NCBI GenBank assembly: GCA_965153455.1
Contig: OZ234494.1
Span: 62,001-126,000, forward strand
Length of the DNA: 64,000 nucleotides
Source of the DNA: Sphagnum compactum
Lineage: Eukaryota > Bryophyta > Sphagnopsida > Sphagnales
Direction: 5' to 3'
Under the pieces are notes generated by a model. That model ran no database searches and was not told the DNA's origin. It worked only from the letters and a program-made list of their open reading frames with translations. Positions 35,779 through 46,664 of the stretch are shown here, piece by piece (position 1 is the stretch's first letter; every line of letters begins with the position of its first letter). A program made the position numbers and the translations under genes.

Positions 35779-36598
35779 TGACGCGCTCCCAAGTCACGGG
35801 GTGAAACCCACTTGAGGGTTTCACAAAGTCAAGTTGCGGAAAGTTGAACTTGGTAGCACGCTCCCGGCTTCCAACTCTAGAAAGGGGTAGAGGGTCGAGT
35901 TGGGAGCCCCAGGATTAGACTAGGAAGAGGGACTAACTTAGCTCGTGTGAATCTGCATCCAAAAAACCCACCAAATCGGGTTAGTTTAGCATTCGGGACA
36001 CCCTTGGGTGTTGGGACTTGCCACGGGCACTTGGACAACAAGACTCATCACGGCCCGGACTCGGGGGAAGCCACCACCTTCCCCCATATAGTATTCTCTG
36101 CGGCTGGTCGCGGAGGCTACATCCGAATGGCACAAATTCCCGGGACTCCCGAAATGGAGTCACGAAATTGTCTCGGTGGGACTCCCAAAACTTTGAACCG
36201 CCATAACTCCCGACTGCAAAGTTAGATCGCGACAAGGTCTAAACCAAAGTTGTAGCCCTCGTCGAGATCTTTCCAACGCCATGTCGCACACTCAAATCGG
36301 AAGTTAAAAAAAGGTCGATTCCCGACTTTTAGTGGTCGGGAGTCAAACTGCCAGTTTGACTCCCGGCCCTTCTTTTGCCCATAACTTGGGCTGCTGATGT
36401 CCGAATTGCCAATGCGAGGCCATTTTCGATATTTACGTTTCAAGACCTTTCCAATGACTTCAAGAACACCCCAATGCGACGTGTTTTGCCCCTTGCTGTC
36501 GAGCTCTGAACATTTGGGAGTCCCGGAAGACTCCCAACCTCCAACTTTTCCAAGTGTTGGGCTTCACCCCCACACTTGGCCAAAGTGGGGTTGCGACA
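35779..36598 (-). mobile_element. LTR, family A variant
   Basis: 820 bp, TGACGCGCTCCC to GGGTTGCGACA in plus coordinates, followed by CTCTCCCCCAC. Its terminal stem-loop (35801-35824) differs from other A copies by a compensated base pair. Confidence 0.82.
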
Positions 36599-37265
36599 CT
36601 CTCCCCCACTAGAAGAAAGAGGTCAATGTCCTCATTGACATTTAGACTTTTTCCTTCGCACAATTGCAATTGCTTCATTTTGGATCCTTGGCCATTTTGC
36701 CGACTTTCGCGGCTTGGACCTTGTCTCAAGCTAACTTAGGCGTCCCTAAGATTCCAACACTTTCTTGACAAGTCCAAGAGGGTCTTATGGAAAACCCTCA
36801 TCCAACGCTTCGTCAAAAGAGGACTAAACTATCCTAGTTTGACGAAGCTCCTCATTTGGGAGGAACTTTTTCATTCTTCCCCTCATGAGGAACTTAAGTC
36901 AAGTCTACTCTTGACCTAAGCTATTTGACATGACTCCTTTTCCTATCTCGCGCCTTGGTCACAACAACCAAGCCTTAACTAAAAGGTTTGCTTATTAAGG
37001 TACGAGAAGCAGCATTTGGGTTTGCCAAACCCAAGTCCCAAACTACACTTAAAGTATGTGAGCGGGGTCATGACTTCCCGCGTTGGCCACACTACCAACC
37101 AACCCTTCGGGATGCACTTAAGGCATGTGCATGTCCCCGCAAGCTCACCTTGCTTGCCTCCTCTCTCGGGGCCAAGTATCCTCAACCCCAAGGAGGAGTC
37201 CGATTTTGATTTGGGCCTACGCGAAATAGTTCCATTCGTCCCATGCCACTTTACAACTCTCTTCG
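36599..37265 (-). other. Retroelement 3' untranslated fragment
   Basis: Homologous to G1 20210-21700. Begins with the polypurine complement and is cut at 37265 by another LTR. No Pol sequence follows. Confidence 0.7.
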
Positions 37266-38110
37266 TGACGCGCTCCTTGGTCCCGAGGTGAACCCTCAAG
37301 GTGAACCCACTTGAGGGTTCACCAATATGAAGTTGCGGAAAGTTGGGACCGAAGGGCACGCTCCCGACTTCCAACTCTAGAAAGGGGTAGAGGGTCGAGT
37401 TGGAAGCCCCGGGATTAGACTAGGAAGAGGGACTAGTAGATCAAGCACGAATTTGCATCCAAAACCAACCACAAATGGGTTAGTTCACATTCGGGAACAC
37501 CCTTGGGTGTTGGGACAAGCCACGGGCACTTTAGACTACTTGACTCACCACGGCCCGGACTTGGGGGAAGCCACCACCTTCCCCCTTATAGTATTCTCTG
37601 CAGCTCACCACGGAGCCTACATCCGAATGGCACAAATTCTTGGGACTCCCGAAATGGACTCCCGAAATGGAGTCCCGAAATTGTCCCGGCGGGACTCCCG
37701 GGACTTTGAACGGTCATAACTCCCGACTCCAAAGTCCGATTGCGACGAGGTCTGAACCAAAGTTGTAGCCCTCGTCGAGATCTTTCAACGCCATGTCGCA
37801 CTTCCTGAGGCGACGTCGGAAAAGGGTCGATTCTTGACTTTTAGTGGTCGGGAGTCAAATTGCCAGTTTGACTCCCGGCCCTTCTTTTGCCCATAACTTG
37901 GGCTGCAGATGTCCGAATGGCCAATGCGAGGCCATTTTCGATATCTATGTTTCAAGACCTTTTCAATGACACTAAGAAAACCTCAATGAAAGGTGTTTTA
38001 GGCCTTGCTATGAAGCTCTGAACATTCAGGAGTCCCGGAGGACTCCAAATCTCCAACTTTTCCAAGTGTTGGGCTTCACCCCCACACTTGGCCAAAGTGG
38101 GGTTGCGACA
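37266..38110 (-). mobile_element. LTR, family A
   Basis: 845 bp, TGACGCGCTCCTTGG to GGTTGCGACA, followed by the polypurine complement. Contains two small internal duplications (GAACCC...GGTGAACCC near its start, and a repeated CCCGAAATGGA near 37650), which explain the extra length. Confidence 0.82.
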
Positions 38111-38300
38111 CTCTCCCCCACTAGAAGAAAGAGGTCAATGTCCTCATTGACACTTAGAATTTTCCTTCACATAATTGTAATTGCTTTCTTTTTGGATCCT
38201 TGGCCATTTGCCGACTCTTTGCGGCTCGGACCTTGTCTCAAGCTAACTTAGGCGTCCCCAAGATTCCAACACTTTCTTGACAAGTCAAAGAGGGTCTTGT
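38111..38300 (-). other. Retroelement 3' untranslated fragment, 190 bp
   Basis: Polypurine complement and the next 180 bp of a family-A 3' region, cut at 38300 by a further LTR. Confidence 0.7.
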
Positions 38301-38751
38301 TGACGCGCTCCTTGGTCCGGGGGTGAACCCACTTGAGGGTTCACCAATGTGAAGTTGCGAAAAGTTGGGACCGAAGGGCACGCTCCCGACTTCCAACTCT
38401 AGAAAGGGGTATAGGGTCGAGCTGGAAGCCTCGGGATTAGACTAGGAAGATGGACTAATAGATCAAGCACGAATTTGCATCCAAAACCAACCACAAATGG
38501 GTTAGTTCACATTCGGGAACACCCTTCGGTGTTGGGACAAGTCACGGGCATTTTGGACTACTTGACTCACCACGGCCCGGACTTGGGGGAAGCCACCACC
38601 TTCCCCCTTATAGTATTCTCTGCAACTCGCCACGGAGCCTACATCCAAATGGCACAAATTCTTGGGACTCCCGAAATGGAGTCCCGAAATTGTCCCTGAG
38701 GGACTCCCGGAACTTTGAACGGTCATAACTCCCGACTCCGGAGTCCAATTG
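38301..38751 (-). mobile_element. Partial LTR-A, terminal part only
   Basis: Matches LTR-A from its 3' end back to about position 370, then abuts the first base of the G6 5' LTR. With 39121-39573 it forms an inverted repeat of about 450 bp. It is of the CACAAATTCTTGGG sub-variant. Confidence 0.8.
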
Positions 38752-39573
38752 TGTCGCAACCCCACTTTGTCCAAGTGTGGGGGTGAAGCCCAACACTTGG
38801 AAAAGTTGGAGGTTTGGAGTCCTCCGGGACTCCCAAATGTTTAGAGCTCGACAGCAAGGCCCAAAACACCTCGCATTGAGGTGTTCTTGGTGTCATTGAA
38901 AAGGTCTTGAAACGTAGATATCGAAAATGGCCTCGCATTGGCCATTTGGACATCTGCAGCCCAAGTTATGGGCAAAAGAAAGGCCGGGAGTCAAACTGGC
39001 AATTTGACTCCCGACCACTAAAAGTCGGAAATCGACCCTTTTGCGACGTCGCCTCAGGGAGTGCGACATGGCGTTGAAAAGTTCTCCACGAGGGCTACAA
39101 CTTTGGTTCAGACCTCGTTGCGATCGGACTTCGGAATCGGGAGTTATGATCGTTCAAAGTCCCGGGAGTCCCGCCGGGACAATTTCGGGACTCCATTTCG
39201 GGAGTCCCAACAAAATGTGCCATTTGGATGTAGCCTCCGTGGTGAGCTGCAGAGATAACTATAAGGGGGGGAAGGTGGTGGCTTCCCCCAAGTCCGGGCT
39301 GTGGTGAGTCAAGTAGTCCGAAGTGCCCGTGGCTTGTCCCAACACCCAAGGGTGTTCCCGAATGTGAACTAACCCATTTGTGGTTGGTTTTGGATGCAGA
39401 TTCGTGCTTGATCTACTAGTCCATCTTCCTAGTCTAATCCCGGGGCTTCCAACTCGACCCTCTACCCCTTTCTAGAGTTGGAAGTCGGGAGCGTGCCCTT
39501 CGGTCCCCACTTTCCGCAACTTCACATTGGTGAACCCTCAAGTGGGTTCACCTCGGGACCAAGGAGCGCGTCA
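38752..39573 (+). mobile_element. 5' LTR of G6
   Basis: 822 bp, TGTCGCAACCCC to GAGCGCGTCA. Contains two diverged copies of a 100-bp module (about 38870-38965 and 39065-39150), a TATA-like ACTATAAGG at 39259, the GTGGTGG-loop hairpin at 39267-39289 and a 9-bp stem-loop at 39529-39552 just before the primer site. Confidence 0.88.
39259..39267 (+). promoter_or_regulatory. TATA-like motif of LTR-A
   Basis: ACTATAAGG precedes the GTGGTGG-loop hairpin. Family B has TACTATAGGG at the same place (31513). Position in mid LTR fits the U3/R border. Not proven to be the start of transcription. Confidence 0.4.
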
Positions 39574-39575
39574 CG

Positions 39576-39588
39576 TGGTATCAGAGCT
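39576..39588 (+). other. Primer-binding site of G6 (initiator Met tRNA)
   Basis: TGGTATCAGAGCT two bases after the LTR end. Identical to that of G1. Confidence 0.87.
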
Positions 39589-39616
39589 CAAGGTGAAGCT
39601 CAACGACATTTTTGGG

Positions 39617-42600
39617 AAGGCACCCAAGAAGAACCGGAAGCTAGCCCCGGAGCCTAGGTCCGAGGAGCCCGTCGATGACCTAGTAGCCCAGCCGGAATCA
39701 ATTGGGGAGGAACCAAACTTCCGGGAGGACCAAGATGAGCCCGAGGTTGAACCCGAGAGTGAGGAGGAACAACGGAGCTCGGTCCTATTCACCCCGGAGC
39801 AACTTGAAGTCCTCCTCAAGATGAATAGGCCCGACTTTGGTGAGTTGGTGGCGGCCCTCAAAACGGGGGCCTCCAAAGGTGAAAGGTTTCAACCGGCCAA
39901 GCCCGGAAATTTCGATGGTGCCCGAGACCGTAAGGTGGTGGATGCTTGGCTTGCGGAAATGGATGATTATATTCATGCCACCAAGGTTGGACGGAATTCC
40001 GCCGTGGAGCTCGCCCAATCCTACTTGAAAGGCTATGCCGCCACATGGTGGCGGACGGTGAGACAAGAGGAGGGCAAGAACCATGGCTATACGTGGGAGT
40101 TTTTCAAGGATCGCATTGAGGCGGAGTTCATTCCGAGAAACTCCGACTACATTTCTAGGTGCAAACTCCGCGACCTTGTGAATGCCACAAATGAAAATTT
40201 GAGGCAATATGTGAGGGCCTATTCCGAACTCATGTTGGAGATCCGGCACATGCACGAGTTGGATCGTGTGTGCCAATTCGTGATGGGACTTCCGACTTGG
40301 GCCAAGCGAAAGCTTGAGGAGAGTTGGCCCGCCTCGTTATCCGAGGCCATCACGAAAGTGGAGAACTTCTCGGATGTGGGGCGGAGCGACAAATCCGGGT
40401 TCAAGAAGGACAACAAGTTCCTTCACAAAAAGCCGAGGCATGAGGGGGAATGGAACCGGGGGCAAGGTAGCCCAACCAAGGATAAGCCAAAACAATTCCA
40501 AGGCTCGGGGTTCAAGCCAAAAAGTAGCTTCGTGAAAAAAGGGGCTCCTTTCAAAGGGAGCCAAACCAAGGGAGACTTTGGAGCAAAGCCCAAGGGTGCA
40601 TGTTTCAATTGCAACGAGGTGGGGCATTACTCCAAAGATTGTCCCAAATCCAAAACGGGGGTTGGGAGCTCTAAGGTACTTGCTCTCAATACCACTTTAG
40701 CCCAACCGGAATGCAATCGACTTATATTCTTGAAAGGGAAGATTGCTAAACGAGAAATCTTATGTCTTTTGGACACAGGGGCCTCCCACAACTTCATAAC
40801 TCGGGAGGGCGCCGAAAGGATGGAGCTCCACTTGGAGGAGCTCAAGGCACCCATTGAGGTGCATTTCGCGGATGGGGTTCCCCATCCAACTACACTACAA
40901 GCAAAGGGAGTGCCTCTCCAATTGGGAAATTGGAGAGGAAAGGTGGACTTGTTGGTTTCCACCTTGGGTGGAATGGATTGTGTTCTCGGAATGGAGTTCA
41001 TCACCCAAAACAATGTGCTCATAGAAAGGCACAATAGGTTGGTTAGAATCCCATCTAAAAGTGGGATTGTGCGAGTTAAGGCACATGAGTTGCCTTGTGT
41101 GGGTGGTTCAACCATCCACTTCATGTTAGGAAAAGCTTGGGAAAGAGAGTGCGTGGGGGGTTTCGGCATGATGTGTGTCATGCGGGTGTTGGACGAATAT
41201 GAGCCCAAGGAAGCCACCAAGTTGGTGACTTCCGCCAAGTGCATAAAGCAAGTCTTACAAGAGTTCCCGGATGTGATGCCCGAAGAGTTGCCCGAAGACT
41301 TGCCCCCGAGAAGACGAGTTGATCATGCGATTGAAGTGATACCGGGAGTGGAACCGCCCGCCAAGGCCCCATATAGAATGAGCCACGAGGAGTTGAAGGA
41401 ACTCAAGGTTCAACTTGAGGAACTCCTCGCGAAAGGTTACATCAAACCAAGCAAGTCACCATATGGGGCACCCGTCCTTTTTGTTCACAAGAAGGATGGG
41501 ACTTTGAGGATGTGTGTGGATTATAGAGCACTCAATAAGGCAACGGTGAAAAACCGTTATCCTTTACCTCGCATCGATGATCTATTTGACCGTCTCTCGG
41601 GAGCCAAGGTTTTTAGTAGAATTGATCTACGTTCGGGATATTACCAAATAAGGATCGCGGAAGGGGACGAAGAAAAGACCGCTTGTCGCACAAGGTATGG
41701 GTCATACGAGTTCTTGGTGATGCCCTTTGGGCTCACCAATGCACCCGCAACATTTTGCACCCTCATGAATGACATTTTCCGCGAATGGCTTGATGATTTT
41801 GTGGTCGTCTACATAGACGACATTTGGATTTATAGTAGCTCCATGGAGGAGCATGCGGAGCACCTTCGCAAGGTGTTCCAAAGGCTAAGGGAAAACAAGT
41901 TGTATGCCAAGCTTGAGAAGTGCGAATTTGGGGTGACGGAAGTGGATTTCTTCGGGCATAGGATAACTCAAGATGGTTTGATGATGGATGATCACAAGGT
42001 CAAGGCGATATTGGATTGGGAGCCGCCTGATTCGGTTCCCGCCTTGAGATCCTTTCTAGGATTGGCCTCCTATTATCGCAAGTTTATAAAGAACTTTGCG
42101 AGAATAGCGGCCCCTTTGACAAACCTCTTGAAGAAGTCCGCCGTCACTTATGATTGGGATGAAGCATGCGACGAAGCCTTTGGAACGTTGAAGGGCATTT
42201 TGGTGAAGGCGCCGGTGTTGAAGTTGCCCGACTTTGACAAGGAGTTTGAAATCCATTCCGACGCCTCCGACTTTGCAATTGGGGGTGTCATAGTGCAAGA
42301 TGGAAGACCGGTGGCCTTTGAAAGCAAGAAGTTGAGTGAGACGGAGCGAAGGTGGCCAACTCACGAGAAGGAAATGTGGGCGGTCATACATTGTCTCAAG
42401 ACTTGGGGCCATTACATAGGCTCCAAAGATGTGGTGGTGTGGACCGACAATGTGACCTTGAAATACTTCGCAACTCAACCCAAGTTGTCATCAAAACAAC
42501 AAAGGTGGCAAGACACATTGGCCTTGTTCAATGTGGACATCCGGCACAAGCCGGGAAAGGAGAACATAGTCCCCGATGCTTTGAGCCAGAAACACCAACT

Positions 42601-44098
42601 TAGAGTGGTGTATGTGGGAGAGTCGGAACTTCAAAAGGAAGTTAGATTAGCAAACCGCCGGGATGCTTTTGCCAAGGAGGCAAGGCAAAGCATCCAAAAT
42701 GGAGCCAAGTCCCACTTCCACTTTAAAAATGGATTGTTGTGGTACAAGCAAAACCGACTCTATGTGCCGAAAGGGAAAATTAGGGACACACTTTTGAAGG
42801 AATGTCACGATGGACCGCTTGCGGGCCATGGTGGTGCAAAGCGCACCACAACATTCCTAAAGAAGTCCTACTATTGGCCCAACTTGAAGGATGATGCGGA
42901 GGAGTACGTCAAGACTTGCTTAGCTTGTCAACAAAACCGGACCCTCAATAAGAAGCAAGTGGGTTTGTTGCAACCTTTGCCAATTCCCGAAGGGCCGTGG
43001 GAAAGTGTGTCAATGGACTTTATGGTAAGTTTGCCCCCTTCAAAGGGGTTCGATGCCATCATGGTTGTGGTGGATCGATTTAGCAAAATGGCACACTTCA
43101 TTCCCACAAAGGATGAAGCCACGGCTCAAGAGACGGGGAGGTTGTTCTTCTCCCACATTTTCAAGCATCATGGCCTTCCAAAGGACATAGTGTCGGATCG
43201 GGATCCAAAGTTCACGAGTAAGTTTTGGAGGGCCTTGTGGAAGCGAATGGGGTCGGAACTCAAAATGAGCAGTTCATTCCGCCCCCAAACCGATGGACAA
43301 ACCGAGAGGGTGAACTTGGTGATCCAACAATTCCTAAGGAATTATGTGGCGACGGATCAACAAGATTGGGTGGATCATTTGGAGTTAGCCGAGTTTTGTT
43401 ACAACAACTCGGTACACTCCGCAACGGGATCCACCCCATTCCAAATGTTGACGGGCAAGTCACCAATTGTGCCCATGACTTGGGCCGCACAAGGACAACC
43501 TTCGATTGATGCAAGTGAGGAAGTGCCAATGGTCACACAACTTGATGAAGAAAGAAAGCGCTTGTGGGAGTTGGCAAAAGCCAACTTGGAAAAGGCGCAC
43601 AAAAGGTACAAGGATTTTGCGGACAAGTCCCGACGAGAGGTGAAGTTTCAAGAAGGAGACGAGGTGTGGTTGAACATAAAGAACTTCCGGTTGCCCGAAG
43701 GGTTAAGTCATAAGTTTATGGGCCCATATGCGGGTCCATTCAAAGTGTTGGAAAAGAAACTTTCCGACACTTATAAGTTAGAATTACCGGAAAATCTTAG
43801 AGTTCATCCCACATTTCATGTTTCCCTTTTGAAGCCGGTCTCCCGCGACACCTCAAGGCCTAATAGAGAGCATCATTCAAGGCCTCCACCGGACTTGGTT
43901 CATAATGAACCCGAGTTTGAGGTAGAGGCCGTGCTCAAATCAAGGCAACTTAGAGGGCGAGAGCGGGAATACTTAGTTAAGTGGAAAGGTTACCATGCAA
44001 TAGAAGCTTCTTGGGTGAATGAATTCGACATGGAACATGCCCAAGAAGCCATAGAAGAATTCCACGCTAGACCGGCAAAGAAAAGACGTAGAGCGTGA
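39617..44098 (+). CDS. G6 Gag-Pol polyprotein (chromovirus), open but without its ancestral ATG
   Basis: A single uninterrupted frame of about 1,490 codons. Counting from 39617: acidic N-terminus; Gag core ([18 protein letters not shown]); zinc knuckle [14 protein letters not shown] (40601-40642); retropepsin [11 protein letters not shown] (Asp codon 40772); RT with YIDD at 41810-41821; RNase [15 protein letters not shown] and VVWTDN; integrase HHCC finger (CLACQQNR); integrase core (first Asp codon 43016, then VSDRDPKF and [10 protein letters not shown]); chromodomain [16 protein letters not shown] near the end. G1 has ATG where G6 has AAG (39617-39619). The first in-frame ATG is then 39821, inside Gag. 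Odd residues against G1 and G2: Trp after YIDDI, Phe in DFFGHR, Gln in DALSQKH. Probably defective, but the least damaged copy here. Confidence 0.88.
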   Translation, partial: KAPKKNRKLAPEPRSEEPVDDLVAQPESIGEEPNFREDQDEPEVEPESEEEQRSSVLFTPEQLEVLLKMNRPDFGELVAALKTGASKGERFQPAKPGNFDGARDRKVVDAWLAEMDDYIHATKVGRNSAVELAQSYLKGYAATWWRTVRQEEGKNHGYTWEFFKDRIEAEFIPRNSDYISRCKLRDLVNATNENLRQYVRAYSELMLEIRHMHELDRVCQFVMGLPTWAKRKLEESWPASLSEAITKVENFSDVGRSDKSGFKKDNKFLHKKPRHEGEWNRGQGSPTKDKPKQFQGSGFKPKSSFVKKGAPFKGSQTKGDFGAKPKGACFNCNEVGHYSKDCPKSKTGVGSSKVLALNTTLAQPECNRLIFLKGKIAKREILCLLDTGASHNFITREGAERMELHLEELKAPIEVHFADGVPHPTTLQAKGVPLQLGNWRGKVDLLVSTLGGMDCVLGMEFITQNNVLIERHNRLVRIPSKSGIVRVKAHELPCVGGSTIHFMLGKAWERECVGGFGMMCVMRVLDEYEPKEATKLVTSAKCIKQVLQEFPDVMPEELPEDLPPRRRVDHAIEVIPGVEPPAKAPYRMSHEELKELKVQLEELLAKGYIKPSKSPYGAPVLFVHKKDGTLRMCVDYRALNKATVKNRYPLPRIDDLFDRLSGAKVFSRIDLRSGYYQIRIAEGDEEKTACRTRYGSYEFLVMPFGLTNAPATFCTLMNDIFREWLDDFVVVYIDDIWIYSSSMEEHAEHLRKVFQRLRENKLYAKLEKCEFGVTEVDFFGHRITQDGLMMDDHKVKAILDWEPPDSVPALRSFLGLASYYRKFIKNFARIAAPLTNLLKKSAVTYDWDEACDEAFGTLKGILVKAPVLKLPDFDKEFEIHSDASDFAIGGVIVQDGRPVAFESKKLSETERRWPTHEKEMWAVIHCLKTWGHYIGSKDVVVWTDNVTLKYFATQPKLSSKQQRWQDTLALFNVDIRHKPGKENIVPDALSQKHQLRVVYVGESELQKEVRLANRRDAFAKEARQSIQNGAKSHFHFKNGLLWYKQNRLYVPKGKIRDTLLKECHDGPLAGHGGAKRTTTFLKKSYYWPNLKDDAEEYVKTCLACQQNRTLNKKQVGLLQPLPIPEGPWESVSMDFMVSLPPSKGFDAIMVVVDRFSKMAHFIPTKDEATAQETGRLFFSHIFKHHGLPKDIVSDRDPKFTSKFWRALWKRMGSELKMSSSFRPQTDGQTERVNLVIQQFLRNYVATDQQDWVDHLELAEFCYNNSVHSATGSTPFQMLTGKSPIVPMTWAAQGQPSIDASEEVPMVTQLDEERKRLWELAKANLEKAHKRYKDFADKSRREVKFQEGDEVWLNIKNFRLPEGLSHKFMGPYAGPFKVLEKKLSDTYKLELPENLRVHPTFHVSLLKPVSRDTSRPNREHHSRPPPDLVHNEPEFEVEAVLKSRQLRGREREYLVKWKGYHAIEASWVNEFDMEHAQEAIEEFHARPAKKRRRA

Positions 44099-44131
44099 TG
44101 AGGACATCACCTTTCTTTTAGAGGGGGAAAG
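44096..44131 (+). promoter_or_regulatory. Hairpin overlapping the Pol stop codon plus purine tract
   Basis: TGATG-AGGA-CATCA at 44096-44109 includes the TGA stop. It is followed by CCTTTCTTTTAG and the purine run GAGGGGGAAAG. The same layout recurs directly before the 3' LTR. Confidence 0.55.
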
Positions 44132-44836
44132 TTTCATAAAATGTACCACATCAAGTTGCAAGTGAAATAAAAAGGGCTTTAAAACTTCCAAGAGATTGTA
44201 TCATGAAAAATTTGTTAAGGCAAATAGGGTTGTGGCATGGACAAATAGAACTCTCTTGCGTAGGCCCAAATCAAAATCGGACTCCTACCTTGGGGTTGAG
44301 GAAACTTGGCCCCAAAAGAGGAGGCAAGCAAGGTGAGCTTGCGGGGACATGCACATGCCTTAAGTGCATCCCAAAGGGTTGGTTGGTAGTGTGGCCAACA
44401 CGGGAAGTCATGACCCCGCTCGCATACTTTAAGTGTAGTTTGGGACTTGGGTTAGGCAAACCTAAGTGTTGCTTCTCGTACCTTGATAAGCAAACCTTTT
44501 AGTTAAGGCTTGGTTGTTGTGACCAAGGCGCGAGATAGGAAAAGGAGTCATGTCAAGTAGCTTAGGTCAAGAGTAGACTTGACTTAAGTCCTCATGAAGG
44601 GAAGGATGGAAAAAGGTCCCTCCCAAATGAGGGCTTCGTCAATTAGACTAGTTTAGTCTTTTGACGAAGCAAAGAAAGAGGGTTCCCTACAAGACCTTCT
44701 TGGACTTGTCAAGAAAGTGTTGGAAACTTGGGGACGCCTAAGTTAGCTTGAGACAAGGTCCGAGCCGCAAGAGTCGGCAAATGGCCAAGGATCCAAAAGA
44801 AAGCAATTGCAATTGTATGAAGGAAAATTCTAAGTG

Positions 44837-44876
44837 TCAATGAGGACATTGACCTCTTTCTTCTAGTGGGGGAGAG
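44837..44876 (+). promoter_or_regulatory. Hairpin plus polypurine tract before the 3' LTR of G6
   Basis: TCAATG-AGGA-CATTGA at 44837-44852, then CCTCTTTCTTCTAG and GTGGGGGAGAG abutting the LTR. The purine run is the expected plus-strand primer. Confidence 0.7.
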
Positions 44877-45250
44877 TGTCGCAACCCCACTTTGTCCAAG
44901 TGTGGGGGTGAAGCCCAACACTTGGAAAAGTTGGAGGTTTGGAGTCCTCCGGGACTCCCGAATGTTCAGAGCTCGACAGCAAGGCCCAAAACACCTCGCA
45001 TTGAGGTGTTCTTGGTGTCATTGAAAAGGTCTTGAAACGTAGATATCGAAAATGGCCTCGTATTGGCCATTTAGACATCTGCAGCCCAAGTTATGGGCAA
45101 AAGAAGGGCCGGGAGTCAAACTGGCAATTTGACTCCCGACCACTAAAAGTCGGAAATCGACCCTTTTGCGACGTCGCCTTAGGGAGTGCGACATGGCGTT
45201 GGAAAGATCTCGACGAGGGCTACAACTTTGGTTCAGACCTCGTCACGATC
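44877..45250 (+). mobile_element. 3' LTR of G6, first 374 bp only
   Basis: Colinear with 38752-39125 without indels. Similarity fades at GACCTCGTCACGATC, after which unrelated AT-richer DNA follows. Confidence 0.85.
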
Positions 45251-45635
45251 AGGGTTTCGATAGGTTCAAGGTTTGGTTTCAGGGTAGTTAATGCGAAGAA
45301 GAAGAAGAAAGAAACAAAGAAATAAAGAAGTCCCCCGTCTCCTCCTCATCCGCATATACGATCAATTTCTCTACCGCACACTTGCATGCCCAAATACGCA
45401 GCCCACAAAAGCAAGCAACAAAAGCGGGAGAGCAAATGCAGTCTACAATTGCGCAAGAAACGCTCCGTTGCAACGCTCTGAGAGCTTATTCAGCCATCGC
45501 TAACTATGGTCAGGTCAATGCAGAACCTAACCACAGTTATTATATCCGTGCTTTCATCTTAGTAAAGATTTTGCCCCTGTTTTGTTTTTCCCCACTTCCA
45601 TTTAATTTTTGAACCCCCAAAAACATAAGTGTAGG

Positions 45636-45735
45636 GTAAAGCCCATAGCCACCGGCTTTACTGGAATAGCGGGGTCTGTAAGGGGAAGCTGAGCACAGGC
45701 CCAATTTCAGTAAAGGCTGTAGCCAAGGGCTTTAC
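45636..45735. repeat. Foldback (MITE-like) element, 100 bp
   Basis: A 28-nt arm starting GTAAAGCCC at 45636-45663 is the near-complement of 45708-45735 ending GGGCTTTAC, with about five mismatches and a 44-bp centre. Flanks show no clear target duplication. Confidence 0.55.
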
Positions 45736-46664
45736 ATCAGCCTTTTTTTTTTGGCCGAACTGGTTTAGGGTTTAGGGCCACACACTGTCATTGGATGAGG
45801 ATTAGAGTGCTAGTTTTCATATATAGTTTTAAATATGCAACAATGTGCCTAATTATTATTATTATTATTACTTCTAGTTCAAGGTTGAATTGAGTTACCC
45901 TAAACATCCTAAACCCCATCATCGTTGATCTATACCCCAATAACTAAACAACATTTTCAACCGTTTATGAGAATTGAATGAGATTCCCATGGCAAAAAAC
46001 TTGGTATTCAATGTAATTCTGTTTGGTGATTTTGTACATGCATGAGCAATTTTTTTTTACTGGTTTTTTGTAGGGTGAATATTTTTTGGGAAGTAGGTGT
46101 GGTAGTTGTGTGGTAAAGCTTTTCTTAACAGGAAGACTCCCTTATTTTGGAGGGTCATAACTTTCACAAATCTAAACAGAATTGAGTGATTCAAAAGTTC
46201 AATGGAGTGCCCATAGATGGGTTACAAATTACCTTTAGACTCTACCACCAACCAAGTGATAACTATGGTGCCATGGTCTAATAATACACTAAGTGCGCAG
46301 TCATCTGCCTGTCTACCCTAGTAGGGTATGCATACATCCTCAAGTTGTTTCTATCAGTAATGCATTCCCCTTGATCATCCATGAGCTCTGTGATAATTGA
46401 GGAGTTAGACCTATCTCTAATGCAAGCCAAAATTCCTGAGTGACTTTGGCATCTCTGGCCTTCCATCAAAGATGAGCCCTTACATCATGACTTAATGTTT
46501 CCGAACTCATGAATCTGGTCAGTTAACTCCTGTACCCTAAACTGACAGTTAGGGTAGGATTAGTTGCATTGTAAAGACTAATGAAAAGAAAAGGAAAGGA
46601 AACAGAATGCCCCAAATGGAAATCCATTGATCATATAGTCCGACGCGGCTGCGTCTCCTTGCTA

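Larger units (their letters stand above)
38752..45250 (+). mobile_element. G6: Ty3/Gypsy chromovirus, family A, near-complete
   Basis: 5' LTR 38752-39573, primer-binding site 39576-39588, one gag-pol frame, 3' untranslated region 44099-44876, polypurine tract 44866-44876, and a 3' LTR present only for its first 374 bp (44877-45250). Over those 374 bp I count about 11 differences between the two LTRs by eye, so the insertion is not very recent. Confidence 0.9.

Noticed and set aside
35123-35824. 233-codon minus-strand frame
   Set aside because: Crosses an LTR piece, the purine-rich repeat and another LTR end. Composition is low-complexity Pro/Ser/Phe; an artefact of strand asymmetry.
39527-39616. 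Upstream part of the G6 frame as Gag N-terminus
   Set aside because: It reads through the LTR end and primer-binding site and starts at TTG. The start known from G1 is at the position of 39617.
39785-43651. Many frames antisense to Gag-Pol (and the mirror set over G1)
   Set aside because: They shadow the conserved polyprotein and appear wherever it does.
16000-45250. CRISPR-like array
   Set aside because: Recurring LTR words are irregularly spaced parts of retroelements in a eukaryotic context.
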